Shown here: in pieces, positions 36,207 to 45,297 of the stretch | How the letters are laid out: every line of letters begins with the position of its first letter | How positions within the stretch are numbered: the first letter of the stretch is position 1 | NCBI RefSeq assembly: GCF_013374095.1 | Contig: NZ_AP022672.1 | Span: forward strand, 2,745,501 to 2,809,500 | Direction of reading: 5' to 3' | DNA length: 64,000 nucleotides | From: Sphingomonas sp. HMP6 | GTDB taxonomy: Bacteria; Pseudomonadota; Alphaproteobacteria; Sphingomonadales; Sphingomonadaceae | Notes under the pieces: generated by a model | The model's input: only the letters and a program-made list of their open reading frames with translations | What the model was told of the DNA's origin: nothing | Database searches by the model: none | Program-made: the position numbers and the translations under genes

Positions 36207-36295
36207 TTTGAGCAACATTTTCCAACTTGTCAACGCAGCGGTCTGCATGACGAGGCTTCCGCCTACGCCCGCCCCCAGCGGCTCTCAGAAAAAAG

Positions 36296-36382
36296 TGGTG
36301 CGGCCGAGAAGACTCGAACTTCCACGGGCTTTCGCCCACAACGACCTCAACGTTGCGCGTCTACCAGTTCCGCCACGGCCGC
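36296..36382 (-). tRNA. tRNA-Leu (anticodon GAG)
   Basis: The minus strand gives an 87-base class II tRNA starting GCGGCCGTGGCGGAACTGG, with anticodon loop TTGAGGT (anticodon GAG, reading CUY leucine codons), a variable arm TGGGCGAAAGCCCG and an encoded CCA end at 36296-36298. The acceptor stem GCGGCCG/CGGCCGC is complete. A T run follows the 3' end. Its 3' side faces the accessory gene pair at 34671-36175. Confidence 0.95.
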
Positions 36383-36503
36383 ACGTAACATCGCCGGGCA
36401 CGCCCGGCATCTGGTAGGCGAGCGCCCCTAGCAAAGCCTTGGGCGGGGCGCAACGCCAATCGTGCCCTATCGGCGATGGCGCGATCCGGGTAGCACGCGC
36501 ACC

Positions 36504-37868
36504 ATGTCCGCAACCCACCGCGCTCTCTGGTCCGCTGAGACCCGCCGCTTGCTCGCGCTGGCGTGGCCGGTGATGCTGACCAGCCTCAACTGGACGATCC
36601 TGAGCGTCACCGACATCGTCGTCGTCGGGCTGACCGGCACCGACCAGGTCGCGGCGCTCGGCGCGAGTCGTGCGCTGACTTTCGTCACGATCGTCGCGGG
36701 GCTCGCCTGGCTGTCGGGAACGCTGGTCTTCACGGCGCGCGCCGATGGGGCGGGAGACTTGCCCGAGACCGGCGCGACGCTGCGCGCGGGGTTGGTGCTG
36801 GCGGTCGTGCTCGGGCTGGCGGGGGCGCTGGGGTTCGGGATCTTTGCCGAATCGCTGCTCCGCGGGATCGGCGTTGCGTCTGCGCTGGTCGAACCGGCGG
36901 CGCGCGTCGTGCGCGTCATGGCGCTGTCCTATCCGTTCCAACTGACGATGATCGCGGCGAGCTTCTTTCTGGAAGGGATCGCGCGGCCGCGGCGCGTTAT
37001 GGTGGTCAATCTTGCGATCCTGCCGCTCAATGCGCTGCTCGCCTGGGCCTGGTCGGGCGGGCATCTCGGCTTTCCCGCGCTGGGCGCGGTCGGCGCGGCG
37101 GTGGCGACGGCGACCGCCTCGGCGATCGGGTCGGTGCTGATGCTGGGTGCGGCCTGGACGACGACGCGCGCCAGCGAACGCGGTGTCCGCGACATGTCCG
37201 GTGCCGCCTGGGCGGCGGCCCTGCCCGGCGCGGTGCGGCTGGCGACGTTCGGTGCGATTCCGGCGCTCGCTTCGGGTCTGGAACTTGCCGGCTTCTCGAT
37301 CCTGATCGCGCTGTCGACGGGCTTCGGGCCGATCACGGCGCATGCCTTTCAGATCGTCTTTTCGGTCCACAACGTCACGTTCGGGGTCGCCTTGGGGTTG
37401 GGATCGGCGGCTGGGGTTCGCGTCGGCAATGCGGTGGGCGAGGGGACGCTCGACCAAGCGATACCGCGCACGCTGATCGCGGCTGGGCTGGCGGCGCTGT
37501 TCACCGCGCTGCTGGCGGTGGTGATCGTCGTGGCGCGCGGGCCGATCGTCGCGGCCTTCCCGGCGGCGGCTGGGGTTCATGCCGTCGCGCTCGCGATGCT
37601 GCCGCTGTGGGCGCCGTTCATCCTGTTCGACGGGGTGCAAGTTGTGTTCGTCTACGCGCTACGCTCGCTCGGTGATCAAATCGTTGCCGGAGTGAACAGC
37701 ATCGCCGCGTTCTTCGTGGTTACAGGCGGTGCGGGCTGGCTCTTCGTGCAAAACGGCACAGGTTCGATCGGGCTGGTCTATGCCTCGGGCCTCGGCATGG
37801 TCGCCGCAGCCGTGTTGCACGGCGCGCGCTTTGGCCAGATCAGCTTGCGGCTTCGCCCGAAAAGCTGA
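36504..37868 (+). CDS. MATE-family multidrug/Na+ antiporter
   Basis: This is a 454-residue 12-helix MATE efflux protein. Paired MatE domains are visible, the first from about residue 16 (LALAWPVMLTSLNWTILSVTDIVVVG) and the second from about 245 with FGAIPALASGLELAGFSILIAL. The pump expels cationic drugs or metabolites with Na+ or H+. ATG 36504 is chosen because the in-frame stretch upstream is not hydrophobic or conserved-looking. It converges with the zinc-ribbon gene and overlaps it by 29 bases. Confidence 0.92.
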   Translation: MSATHRALWSAETRRLLALAWPVMLTSLNWTILSVTDIVVVGLTGTDQVAALGASRALTFVTIVAGLAWLSGTLVFTARADGAGDLPETGATLRAGLVLAVVLGLAGALGFGIFAESLLRGIGVASALVEPAARVVRVMALSYPFQLTMIAASFFLEGIARPRRVMVVNLAILPLNALLAWAWSGGHLGFPALGAVGAAVATATASAIGSVLMLGAAWTTTRASERGVRDMSGAAWAAALPGAVRLATFGAIPALASGLELAGFSILIALSTGFGPITAHAFQIVFSVHNVTFGVALGLGSAAGVRVGNAVGEGTLDQAIPRTLIAAGLAALFTALLAVVIVVARGPIVAAFPAAAGVHAVALAMLPLWAPFILFDGVQVVFVYALRSLGDQIVAGVNSIAAFFVVTGGAGWLFVQNGTGSIGLVYASGLGMVAAAVLHGARFGQISLRLRPKS

Positions 37869-38559
37869 GCACCAGTTCCTGCGCATTGACCGGCACGTCG
37901 ATCTTCGCGCTGTTGAACTGGATCTGCGCCTTGGGCGCAAGCATCGTCGCCTCGGGCCGGATCATCCAGCTGAACACGATCCTTTTCTGCGCGTCGCGCA
38001 GATCGGCGCGAATGTCGGGGATCGGCTGGCGCGTGTCGGTCGGGTTGAGCACGGTACCGCTGACCGCGAAAATCTCGTTGCCGTTGAAGGTGTGCCGATC
38101 GACCGGCTTGGTCACCAGCTTCAGCGGGGTCGGCGCGACCGGGCTGAACAGATCGTGCGCGAAGATGGGTGCATCAGAATAGGCCAGCACGCCAACACCC
38201 GCGAGCATCGCCGCGCCGGCCGCACCCGCCGCCATCGTCCAGCGCCGCGCCGGGTTGCGACGCGGGCGGAAGGGCGGCTCGTGTGCGAAGGCATCGTAAT
38301 CCGGATAGGAGCCGGGCGGCGCGATTTCGACCACGCGTGCGGCGGAATATACCGGCTCGGCCGGTGGCGCGGTTGGCGCGGGCTCGGGTGGGAGTGCGGG
38401 TGCGACCGTTTCGGCGCGGGCGACCAGATCGAGCACCGGCACGCCCTCCTGAAACCAGCTATGCTTGCAGCTGGCGCAGCGCACCGTGCGCCCGTCCGCC
38501 CCGATCGAAGAGTCGGGGACGAGATAGCGCGTGTGGCACTCGGTGCATTCGAGGATCAT
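37840..38559 (-). CDS. MJ0042-type zinc-ribbon membrane protein
   Basis: This 239-residue protein starts with a zinc ribbon, MILECTECHTRYLVPDSSIG then VRCASCKHSWF, with two CxxC pairs in the first 33 residues. A proline-rich linker, a single membrane helix at about residues 108-126, and a C-terminal extracytoplasmic domain (about 135-239) with FAVSGTVLNPTDTRQPIPDI follow; the latter looks like a DUF3426-type domain. In sphingomonads it commonly lies beside ftsE, from which it is divergent with 153 bases between. Function is unknown. Confidence 0.85.
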   Translation of the reverse strand: MILECTECHTRYLVPDSSIGADGRTVRCASCKHSWFQEGVPVLDLVARAETVAPALPPEPAPTAPPAEPVYSAARVVEIAPPGSYPDYDAFAHEPPFRPRRNPARRWTMAAGAAGAAMLAGVGVLAYSDAPIFAHDLFSPVAPTPLKLVTKPVDRHTFNGNEIFAVSGTVLNPTDTRQPIPDIRADLRDAQKRIVFSWMIRPEATMLAPKAQIQFNSAKIDVPVNAQELVLSFSGEAAS

Positions 38560-38712
38560 CTGTGCGTCTTGGCTCCGTTCGCGAGCGCTGGCAACATGGT
38601 GAATCTACGCGCTGTCGTGCTGAGTAAGCAAGTGTTTCACGCACCTGCGCGCTTGTCCCGGGCGTTACGATCGTGCGATGCAGGTACGGGGCATCAGACA
38701 CTAAAGCGAGCA

Positions 38713-39444
38713 ATGCGCGCCGCCATGGCGAATATCGTCCAGTTCGAGAATGTAGGGCTGCGCTACGGCAGCGGTCAGGAGACGCTGTCCGACGTCAGCT
38801 TCACGCTGTCGACCGGCGCCTTTTATTTTCTCACCGGGGCAAGCGGCGCGGGGAAGACGTCGTTGCTAAAGCTGCTGTATCTGTCGCAGCGCCCGACGCG
38901 CGGCAGCATACGGTTGTTCGGCGAAGACGCGGTCACGCTGCCGCGCGCGCGTTTGCCGGGCTTTCGGCGGCGGATCGGCGTGGTGTTTCAGGATTTCCGG
39001 CTGGTCTCGCATTTGTCGGCCTATGATAATATCGCGCTACCCTTGCGCGTGTCGGGCGTGCCCGAAAGCGATGTCGATGCGCCGGTACGCGAAATGCTCG
39101 CTTGGGTCGGGCTGTCCGACCGCGTTGACGCCAAGCCGCCGACTCTGTCCGGGGGTGAGCAGCAGCGCGTGGCGATCGCACGCGCGGTGATCGGCCGCCC
39201 CGAAATTCTCGTCGCGGACGAACCAACCGGCAACGTCGATCCGGACATGGCCGAACGACTGCTGCACCTGTTCGATTCCCTCAACCGGCTCGGCACGACG
39301 GTGGTGGTGGCGACGCATGATTTCCATCTGCTCGGGCGGATCCAGAACGCGCACATGATGCGGCTCGACAAGGGGCGGCTGCTCGATCCGACCGGATCTT
39401 TGCGCTTTCCCCCGCCCAATGCGACGTCGGGAAGCTCCGAATGA
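38713..39444 (+). CDS. ftsE: Cell division ATP-binding protein FtsE
   Basis: FtsE is the ATPase of the FtsEX complex that activates septal peptidoglycan hydrolases at the divisome. The 243-residue protein has Walker A GASGAGKTS at 42-50, Q-loop VVFQDFRLV, signature LSGGEQQRVAIARA and Walker B ILVADEPTGNVD. ATG 38713 is chosen; ATG 38725 (MANIVQFENV) is also possible. Its stop overlaps ftsX by 4 bases. It starts a plus-strand operon ftsE-ftsX-ydcF-plsC. Confidence 0.95.
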   Translation: MRAAMANIVQFENVGLRYGSGQETLSDVSFTLSTGAFYFLTGASGAGKTSLLKLLYLSQRPTRGSIRLFGEDAVTLPRARLPGFRRRIGVVFQDFRLVSHLSAYDNIALPLRVSGVPESDVDAPVREMLAWVGLSDRVDAKPPTLSGGEQQRVAIARAVIGRPEILVADEPTGNVDPDMAERLLHLFDSLNRLGTTVVVATHDFHLLGRIQNAHMMRLDKGRLLDPTGSLRFPPPNATSGSSE

Positions 39445-40334
39445 GCGTCGCGATGATCGCCTCGGCCGCCGACCGGCGCCTGCTCGATGAGAGCCGCGGT
39501 ACGCGCGCGATGACATGGATTATGGCGATCATGCTGTTCCTGACGGTCCTCGCCGCGTCTCTCGGGCTCGGCACGCTGGGTGCGGCGACGTTGCTCGACC
39601 GGCAATTGGCCGGGCGCTTGACGGTGCAGATCGTCGAGCCGGTTGAGGCGAAACGTACCGACCAGGCAGCGCGGGCGCTTGCGGCGCTGCGGGCGACGCC
39701 GGACGTAACACGCGCGGTCGCGGTCGATCACGCCAAGCTCGTGACGCTCTTGCGCCCGTGGCTTGGTCCCGACGGCGCCGATCCCGATTTGCCGATCCCG
39801 GCGATGATCGACGCCGATCTGGGCGTGGCGAGCGACGCGGCGGTGGCACGGGTGACCGCTGCGGTGCGCGCCGCTGCACCTGCCGCGCGGATCGACCGAC
39901 ACGAAAGCTGGATGTCGCCGGTGCGCGATTTCATGGGAATGGTCAGTTGGCTTGCTGCCGCGCTCGTCTTGCTGATGGCGGCGGCGACCGCGGCGGTGGT
40001 CATCCTGGCCGCGCGCGCCGGCCTTGAAACGCACCGCGACACGATCGAAGTGCTGCACATGCTCGGCTCAACCGATGTGCAGGTCGCGCGGCTGTTCCAG
40101 CGCCGCATCGCGATCGACACGTTGCTTGGCGGGATGATCGGAACGGTAATCGCGGTCGGCGTGATCGCGTTGATCGGCTTGCAACTGGCGGCCCTGGGGT
40201 CGGATTTGCTCGCCGGGCTCAGCTTGAGCGTGCGCGACTGGATCGTGCTCGCGGCTTTGCCGGTCGCCTTTGCCGTGCTGGCCACGCTCGCGGCGCGGCA
40301 GGCCGTCCTCACCACGCTCGGCCGCTATCTGTGA
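39441..40334 (+). CDS. ftsX: Cell division protein FtsX
   Basis: FtsX is the membrane partner of FtsE. The 297-residue protein has a first membrane helix at about residues 25-50 (WIMAIMLFLTVLAASLGLGTL), a periplasmic domain to about 165, and three further helices, with ETHRDTIEVLHMLGSTDVQVARLFQ between them, a typical FtsX coupling region. The ATG overlaps ftsE by 4 bases, and the stop overlaps the following GTG by 4. Confidence 0.94.
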   Translation: MSVAMIASAADRRLLDESRGTRAMTWIMAIMLFLTVLAASLGLGTLGAATLLDRQLAGRLTVQIVEPVEAKRTDQAARALAALRATPDVTRAVAVDHAKLVTLLRPWLGPDGADPDLPIPAMIDADLGVASDAAVARVTAAVRAAAPAARIDRHESWMSPVRDFMGMVSWLAAALVLLMAAATAAVVILAARAGLETHRDTIEVLHMLGSTDVQVARLFQRRIAIDTLLGGMIGTVIAVGVIALIGLQLAALGSDLLAGLSLSVRDWIVLAALPVAFAVLATLAARQAVLTTLGRYL

Positions 40335-40867
40335 TCATCCGACTCTTCGCGGCAATCGCGCTGTTCTATCTGGCCGGATTCGGGATTTATCTGCTGACGA
40401 TGCCGGCACCCCTCGACGGACCGAAGACCGACGCGATCGTGGTGTTGACCGGTAGCGCGGGGCGGATCGACCGGGGGTTGCGCTTGCTAGAAGCGCATGC
40501 CGCGCAACGCATGTTGATCAGCGGCGTAGCGCCCGAGGTGCGGCCGAACGAACTAGCGCACGAATATAAGGTCAGTCCCGACCTGTTCCGCTGCTGCATC
40601 GACCTCGGCCATGAGGCGGTCGATACCCGTTCCAACGCCCACGAGACCGCCGATTGGCTGCGCACGCACAATTATAAAACGGTGCGGCTGGTGACCTCGG
40701 ACTGGCACCTTGCGCGCGCGAAGCTCGAATTGGTGAGTGCGCTCGACGGCGACGCGACGGTGATCGGCGACGGTGTACCGAGCAGCCCGCGCTGGGCCGT
40801 ATTGCTAGGTGAGTATAACAAATTGATTGTGCGCAAGGCGGCCTTGCTGATTGGGCGTGCGACATGA
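40331..40867 (+). CDS. YdcF/DUF218 family membrane-anchored protein
   Basis: This is a 178-residue protein with an N-terminal membrane helix (LFAAIALFYLAGFGIYLL) and a DUF218 Rossmann-like domain with DAIVVLTGSAGRIDRGLRLLE, RMLISGV and TRSNAHETADWLR, then VRLVTSDWHLARAKLE. The family includes ElyC/SanA-type proteins linked to envelope integrity and YdcF, which binds SAM. GTG start overlaps ftsX by 4 bases. Its place between ftsX and plsC fits an envelope role. Confidence 0.88.
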   Translation: MIIRLFAAIALFYLAGFGIYLLTMPAPLDGPKTDAIVVLTGSAGRIDRGLRLLEAHAAQRMLISGVAPEVRPNELAHEYKVSPDLFRCCIDLGHEAVDTRSNAHETADWLRTHNYKTVRLVTSDWHLARAKLELVSALDGDATVIGDGVPSSPRWAVLLGEYNKLIVRKAALLIGRAT

Positions 40868-41574
40868 CTGCGTTGCGCAACCTGCTGTTCAAGTTGATTT
40901 TTTATGCCGGATCAGTACCGATCGTGCTGACCACGCCGATATCGGCGCTGATCGGGTGGCGCGTGCTCGTCGCACACACCCATTTCTGGACGCGCTGGCA
41001 CGGCTGGACGACGCGCCATATTCTCCACATCAACAAGCGGATCGAAGGCAGCCGCTTCGGTGACATGCGGGCTGGCGGTGCACCCGTGCTCTACGCCGCA
41101 AAGCATCAGTCGATGTACGAAACCCTCGAGCTGGGGCGGATGCTGCACAACCCTGCGATCGTGATGAAACAGGAACTGACCGACATTCCGGTGTGGGGCT
41201 GGTCCGCAAAACGCTATGGCGTCATCGTCGTCGATCGCGAAGCGTCGGCCGGCGCGTTGCGGCGCATGCTGCGCGACGCCCGTGCCGCACTGGCGGCAAA
41301 ACGCTCGATCCTGATCTTCCCCGAGGGAACGCGGGTGTCGCCCGGTGAGCAACCAGAGCTGCGCGCGGGGTTTGCCGGGCTCTATCAGATGCTGAAGATC
41401 CCGGTGGTGCCGATAGCGATCGACAGCGGGATGGTATGGCCAAAGCACGGGCCCAAGGTCCCCGGTACGGTGACCTTCCGCTTCGGTGAGCCGATTCCGC
41501 CCGGTCTGCCGCGCGAAGAGGCCGAGCGGCGCGTCCACGCCGCGATCAACGCGCTGGACGTGCCGCAGCCTTAA
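40864..41574 (+). CDS. plsC: 1-acyl-sn-glycerol-3-phosphate acyltransferase
   Basis: PlsC acylates lysophosphatidic acid to phosphatidic acid at the inner membrane. The 236-residue protein has an N-terminal hydrophobic segment, the catalytic block KHQSMYETLE with H81 and acidic E86 (HX4E instead of the usual HX4D), the glycerol-phosphate motif FPEGTR and later VVPIAIDSG. It closes the ftsEX-ydcF operon with a 4-base overlap and converges with tyrA by 4 bases. The H-x4-E form is found in some AGPAT relatives. Confidence 0.9.
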   Translation: MTALRNLLFKLIFYAGSVPIVLTTPISALIGWRVLVAHTHFWTRWHGWTTRHILHINKRIEGSRFGDMRAGGAPVLYAAKHQSMYETLELGRMLHNPAIVMKQELTDIPVWGWSAKRYGVIVVDREASAGALRRMLRDARAALAAKRSILIFPEGTRVSPGEQPELRAGFAGLYQMLKIPVVPIAIDSGMVWPKHGPKVPGTVTFRFGEPIPPGLPREEAERRVHAAINALDVPQP

Positions 41575-42479
41575 TCGTGCGTGCGGCCGAAATCGGGGGC
41601 CGGATCGTCCTGCCCCTGTTCGATGATGCCGCGGCGGATCGCGCGGGTCTTGCTGAACAGGTCGAACAGTTCGTCCCCCTTGCCCCAGCGGATCGCGCGT
41701 TGCAGTGCTGACAAATCTTCCGAAAAGCGCTGCAACATCTCGAGCACGGCTTCGCGATTGGTGAGGAAGACGTCGCGCCACATCGTCGGGTCAGACGCGG
41801 CGATGCGGGTGAAATCGCGAAACCCGCCCGCCGAATATTTGATGACTTCGGACCGCGTCACTTCTTCCATGTCCGACGCGGTGCCGACGATCGTGTAGGC
41901 GATAAGATGCGGCAAATGGCTGGTGATGGCGAGCACGCGGTCATGATGGTCGGGTGCCATCATCTCGACATCCGCGCCCAGCCTGCGCCAGAATTCGGCG
42001 ACGCGCTCGACGGCGAGCGGGTCGGCCTCCTCGGGCGGCGTTAGGATGCACCAGCGTTTGTTGAACAGCGTGGCGAAACCCGCCTCGGGCCCCGATCGCT
42101 CGGTGCCAGCAACGGGATGTGCGGGCACGATCGTTGCGCCGGGCAACGCTTCCGAGAGCGCGCGGACCACCTCGGCCTTGCAACTGCCGACGTCGCTGAC
42201 CACGGCGTCGGTCGGCAGGTCGGCTGCGAAACCGGCGGCAGCCGCGCCCATCGCGCCGACCGGAACGCACAGAATCACCAGATCGGCGTCGATCACTGCA
42301 GCGCCGCTACTGTCGGCGACATCATCGAAAAGCTGCAGCGCATCGGCGGTCGCGCGGACGTCCGGGTCGGCATCATAGCCGGTCAGCCGCACGGTCGGCA
42401 TGTTGGCGCGCACGGCGCGCGCGATCGACGATCCGATCAGGCCGATGCCGATGATGGTGACGCGGGCGAAAGGCAACAT
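41571..42479 (-). CDS. tyrA: Prephenate/arogenate dehydrogenase
   Basis: This 302-residue TyrA/TyrC-type enzyme oxidises prephenate or arogenate with NAD(P)+ in tyrosine synthesis. The N-terminal GIGLIGSSIARAV loop binds NAD(P), then VSDVGSCKAEVV, the substrate motif PAHPVAGTERSGPEAG, and DHHDRVLAITSHLPHLIAY. No fused chorismate mutase or ACT domain is present. It is divergent from the amine oxidase gene with an 85-base gap. Whether it prefers prephenate or arogenate cannot be decided. Confidence 0.93.
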   Translation of the reverse strand: MLPFARVTIIGIGLIGSSIARAVRANMPTVRLTGYDADPDVRATADALQLFDDVADSSGAAVIDADLVILCVPVGAMGAAAAGFAADLPTDAVVSDVGSCKAEVVRALSEALPGATIVPAHPVAGTERSGPEAGFATLFNKRWCILTPPEEADPLAVERVAEFWRRLGADVEMMAPDHHDRVLAITSHLPHLIAYTIVGTASDMEEVTRSEVIKYSAGGFRDFTRIAASDPTMWRDVFLTNREAVLEMLQRFSEDLSALQRAIRWGKGDELFDLFSKTRAIRRGIIEQGQDDPAPDFGRTHD

Positions 42480-42564
42480 GGCGGGCCGTGTGGCGGAAGC
42501 TCCTCCTTATGGCAAGCTGGCGTTCCGCGGCGCGCCTGCTAGGAGGCGGCAGCGGGAGACGGGA

Positions 42565-44136
42565 ATGCGGGGTAGCGATACGGTCTGGCGTGCGCTGGAA
42601 CAGGCACGGCGCGCCAATGTGACGGCAAGCGGTCACGCGGCGCCAGTGGTGGGCGAAACGGGGCAGACGCGGCGCGCGGTCTTGCTGGCGCTGGGGGCGA
42701 CCGGGGTCGCGACAGCGCTTCCCCGTCCGGCCTTTGCCGCTGGAACGGCGAATGGGCCGATCGCGATCATCGGCGGCGGGATCGCGGGCCTGACCGCGCT
42801 GTGGCATCTCACCCAGGCAGGCATCGATGCGCGGCTGTACGAAGCGCGCGCACGGCTGGGCGGGCGCGTGTACACCGCGCGCGAGAAGGGGCGGCCGACG
42901 CTCGAGGCGGGCGCGCAACTCGTCAACACCGACCATGCCGACATGAAGATGCTGGCGCGCGAATTCGGCACCCCGCTGATCGACCGCAAGGCCGCGGCGC
43001 ACCGCACGATGATCCTGGCCGATGGCAAGGAAGTGCCCGAGGGCAAGCTTGCCAGCGCGCTGCGCGGGATCGCCGGGCAGATCGACGCAGATTCGGTGCG
43101 GCTCGACCAGGATTACGCCCGCGTCGCGATCGAACTCGACCGGATGAGCTTCACTACGTATCTCGACAAGCATGCGGCGTTGATGCCCGAGCCGTGGGTG
43201 CGCCATTTGATGGAGGCGACCGCGCGCACCGAATATGGTGTCGAGCCGGGGCAAGCGTCCGCGATCGAACTGGTGTTTAATTTGCCCGCGATCAACGGGC
43301 GGCGGATCGACGTGCTCAGCCGCAGCGATGAGCGCTATTTGATTTCGGGCGGCAGCAGCGCGTTGGTTGACGCCATGGCGGCACGGCTGCGCGATCGGAT
43401 CGAGACCAACCGCCGCGTCGTGCGCGTTGATCCGTTCGGGGCCGGCGTCCGGCTCGTCTTTGCCGATGGCAAGACGGTGGACGCGGCGAACGTGATCGTC
43501 ACCACGCCCGCCTCAATCACCCGGAAAATCGATTTCCGCGTGCCGTTGCCGCCATTGTGGCGACGCTTCATCGCCGAAGTTGGTCTTGGCACGAACATGA
43601 AGGTGCAAGCGGGTATGACTGCGCGCCCGTGGGACAAGGCGATCGGGCGCGGCGGCGAAGTCTGGCAGACCAAGCCGGGCGCTGGCCTCGCAAGCGGTTG
43701 GGATGGCAGTGTCCGCGGCGGTGCGGCGAGCGGCGATGTATGGACCTGGTTTCTTGGCGGGGCCGAAGTGGCGGCGGCCGATGGTTCGGAACCCGGTGTG
43801 CTGGCGCGCAAATTCGCCGCACAGGTCGAAAAGGGCATCCCGGGCATGACGGCCGCCACAAGCGCGTTCGCGCGGCGGACCAACTGGCACCGCGATCCAA
43901 TGGCGATGGGGGCCTATGTCAATTTCCGCCCCGGCCAGTTGACGCGCTTCGGGCGGCTGATCTGGGCCGAGGTCGATGGTATCGCCAAGGCGCCGGTCGG
44001 CGCGGGGCCGGTGATCTTTGCAGGCGAGCATCTGTCGGACGCTTACCCCGGCTATATGAACGGCGGTGCGCAGACCGGGCGGCTCGCGGCCGGGGTGATC
44101 ATCGGGAGCCGGGCCAACGCGCGGCGCTTGAGTTGA
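42565..44136 (+). CDS. Flavin monoamine oxidase family protein, exported by Tat-like signal
   Basis: This is a 523-residue FAD amine oxidase. Residues about 35-60 contain TRRAVLLALGATGVATALP, a Tat-like signal, after an unusually long N-region. The mature part begins IAIIGGGIAGLTALWHL (FAD Rossmann), LYEARARLGGRV, and ends with FAGEHLSDAYPGYMNGGAQTGRLAA. The ATG has GGGAG 7 bases upstream. It would oxidise an amine or amino acid in the periplasm, releasing aldehyde or keto acid and H2O2. Substrate is unknown. It precedes metX by 27 bases, but a functional link is not apparent. Confidence 0.86.
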   Translation: MRGSDTVWRALEQARRANVTASGHAAPVVGETGQTRRAVLLALGATGVATALPRPAFAAGTANGPIAIIGGGIAGLTALWHLTQAGIDARLYEARARLGGRVYTAREKGRPTLEAGAQLVNTDHADMKMLAREFGTPLIDRKAAAHRTMILADGKEVPEGKLASALRGIAGQIDADSVRLDQDYARVAIELDRMSFTTYLDKHAALMPEPWVRHLMEATARTEYGVEPGQASAIELVFNLPAINGRRIDVLSRSDERYLISGGSSALVDAMAARLRDRIETNRRVVRVDPFGAGVRLVFADGKTVDAANVIVTTPASITRKIDFRVPLPPLWRRFIAEVGLGTNMKVQAGMTARPWDKAIGRGGEVWQTKPGAGLASGWDGSVRGGAASGDVWTWFLGGAEVAAADGSEPGVLARKFAAQVEKGIPGMTAATSAFARRTNWHRDPMAMGAYVNFRPGQLTRFGRLIWAEVDGIAKAPVGAGPVIFAGEHLSDAYPGYMNGGAQTGRLAAGVIIGSRANARRLS

Positions 44137-44163
44137 GCGCCGCTTGATCCTAACCCCCGCGCA

Positions 44164-45297
44164 ATGACCGACGACGTGCGTTTCGGGCTTGCCCGCCATG
44201 TGATCTTGCCCGGGCCGCTGCGGCTCGATGGCGGGGCGTTGCTGTCACCGGTCGAGATCGCTTACGAAACCTATGGCACGCTCAACGCCAACGCGTCGAA
44301 TGCGGTCCTGATCTGCCACGCGCTGACCGGTGACCAGCATGTCGCCAGCCCGCACCCGGTGACCGGTAAGCCCGGTTGGTGGACGCGCATGGTGGGGCCG
44401 GGCAGGCCGGTTGATCCGGCGCGGCATTTCATCGTCTGCGCCAATGTGCTGGGCAGTTGCATGGGATCATCGGGTCCGGCAACGGTCAACCCGGCGACCG
44501 GCGCACCGTGGGGCATGGGCTTTCCGGTCATCACGATCCGCGACATGGTGCGCGCGCAGGCGATGTTGCTCGATCATCTCGGCATCGCGGTGTTGCAGGC
44601 GGTGGTTGGCGGATCGATGGGGGGCATGCAGGCGCTGAGCTGGCCTGCGACTTTTCCGGAGCGGGTGCGCGCGGCGGTGGTGATCGCCTCTACCGCGCGG
44701 CACACCGCGCAGAACATCGCCTTTCACGAAGTCGGGCGGCAAGCGGTGATGGCTGACCCGAAATGGCGCGGCGGTGCCTATTACGATCTGGGCGACCCAC
44801 CCGCCGCTGGCCTCGCGGTGGCGCGGATGGCCGCGCACATCACCTATCTGTCCGAGGCCGGGCTGACCGAGAAATTCGGCCGCCGCCTGCAAGCGCGGCC
44901 TGACCGACCCGATGGCGCGATCAGCTTCGGGTTCGACGCCGATTTCCAGATCGAAAGCTATTTGCGGCACCAGGGGATCAGCTTTGTCGATCGCTTCGAC
45001 GCGAACTCGTACCTCTACATCACCCGCGCGATGGATTATTTCGATCTGGGCGGTGAGCATGGCGGGCCGCTCGCCAATGCTTTTCGCGCGACCAAAGCCC
45101 GGTTCTGCCTTGTCAGCTTCGATACCGACTGGCTTTATCCGACCGCCCAATCACGCGCGATCGTCCATGCGCTCAACGCGGCGGGCGCGCCGGTCAGTTT
45201 CGTCGAACTGTCGAGCCCCTATGGCCACGACGCGTTTTTGCTGGACGCGCCCGAGATGAACCGCGTGGTCGATGGGTTTTTGAGGGCGGGGGCATGA
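44164..45297 (+). CDS. metX: Homoserine O-acyltransferase MetX
   Basis: MetX activates homoserine by O-acylation for methionine synthesis. The 377-residue alpha/beta-hydrolase has [12 protein letters not shown], the nucleophile S151 in [14 protein letters not shown], and the late D and H in [10 protein letters not shown] and [11 protein letters not shown]. Members are acetyl- or succinyl-specific and this cannot be read reliably by eye. It overlaps metW by 4 bases, the standard metXW pair of alphaproteobacteria. No SAM riboswitch is seen in the 27-base gap upstream. Confidence 0.95.
   Translation: MTDDVRFGLARHVILPGPLRLDGGALLSPVEIAYETYGTLNANASNAVLICHALTGDQHVASPHPVTGKPGWWTRMVGPGRPVDPARHFIVCANVLGSCMGSSGPATVNPATGAPWGMGFPVITIRDMVRAQAMLLDHLGIAVLQAVVGGSMGGMQALSWPATFPERVRAAVVIASTARHTAQNIAFHEVGRQAVMADPKWRGGAYYDLGDPPAAGLAVARMAAHITYLSEAGLTEKFGRRLQARPDRPDGAISFGFDADFQIESYLRHQGISFVDRFDANSYLYITRAMDYFDLGGEHGGPLANAFRATKARFCLVSFDTDWLYPTAQSRAIVHALNAAGAPVSFVELSSPYGHDAFLLDAPEMNRVVDGFLRAGA

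Noticed and set aside
36285..37640. A 451-codon open frame antisense to the MATE gene
   Set aside because: Its translation is a low-complexity run of arginine, aspartate and glutamine typical of the shadow strand in high-G+C DNA, and it also runs through the tRNA gene.
44137..44163. A SAM-type riboswitch before metX
   Set aside because: The gap is only 27 bases and shows no conserved riboswitch core.
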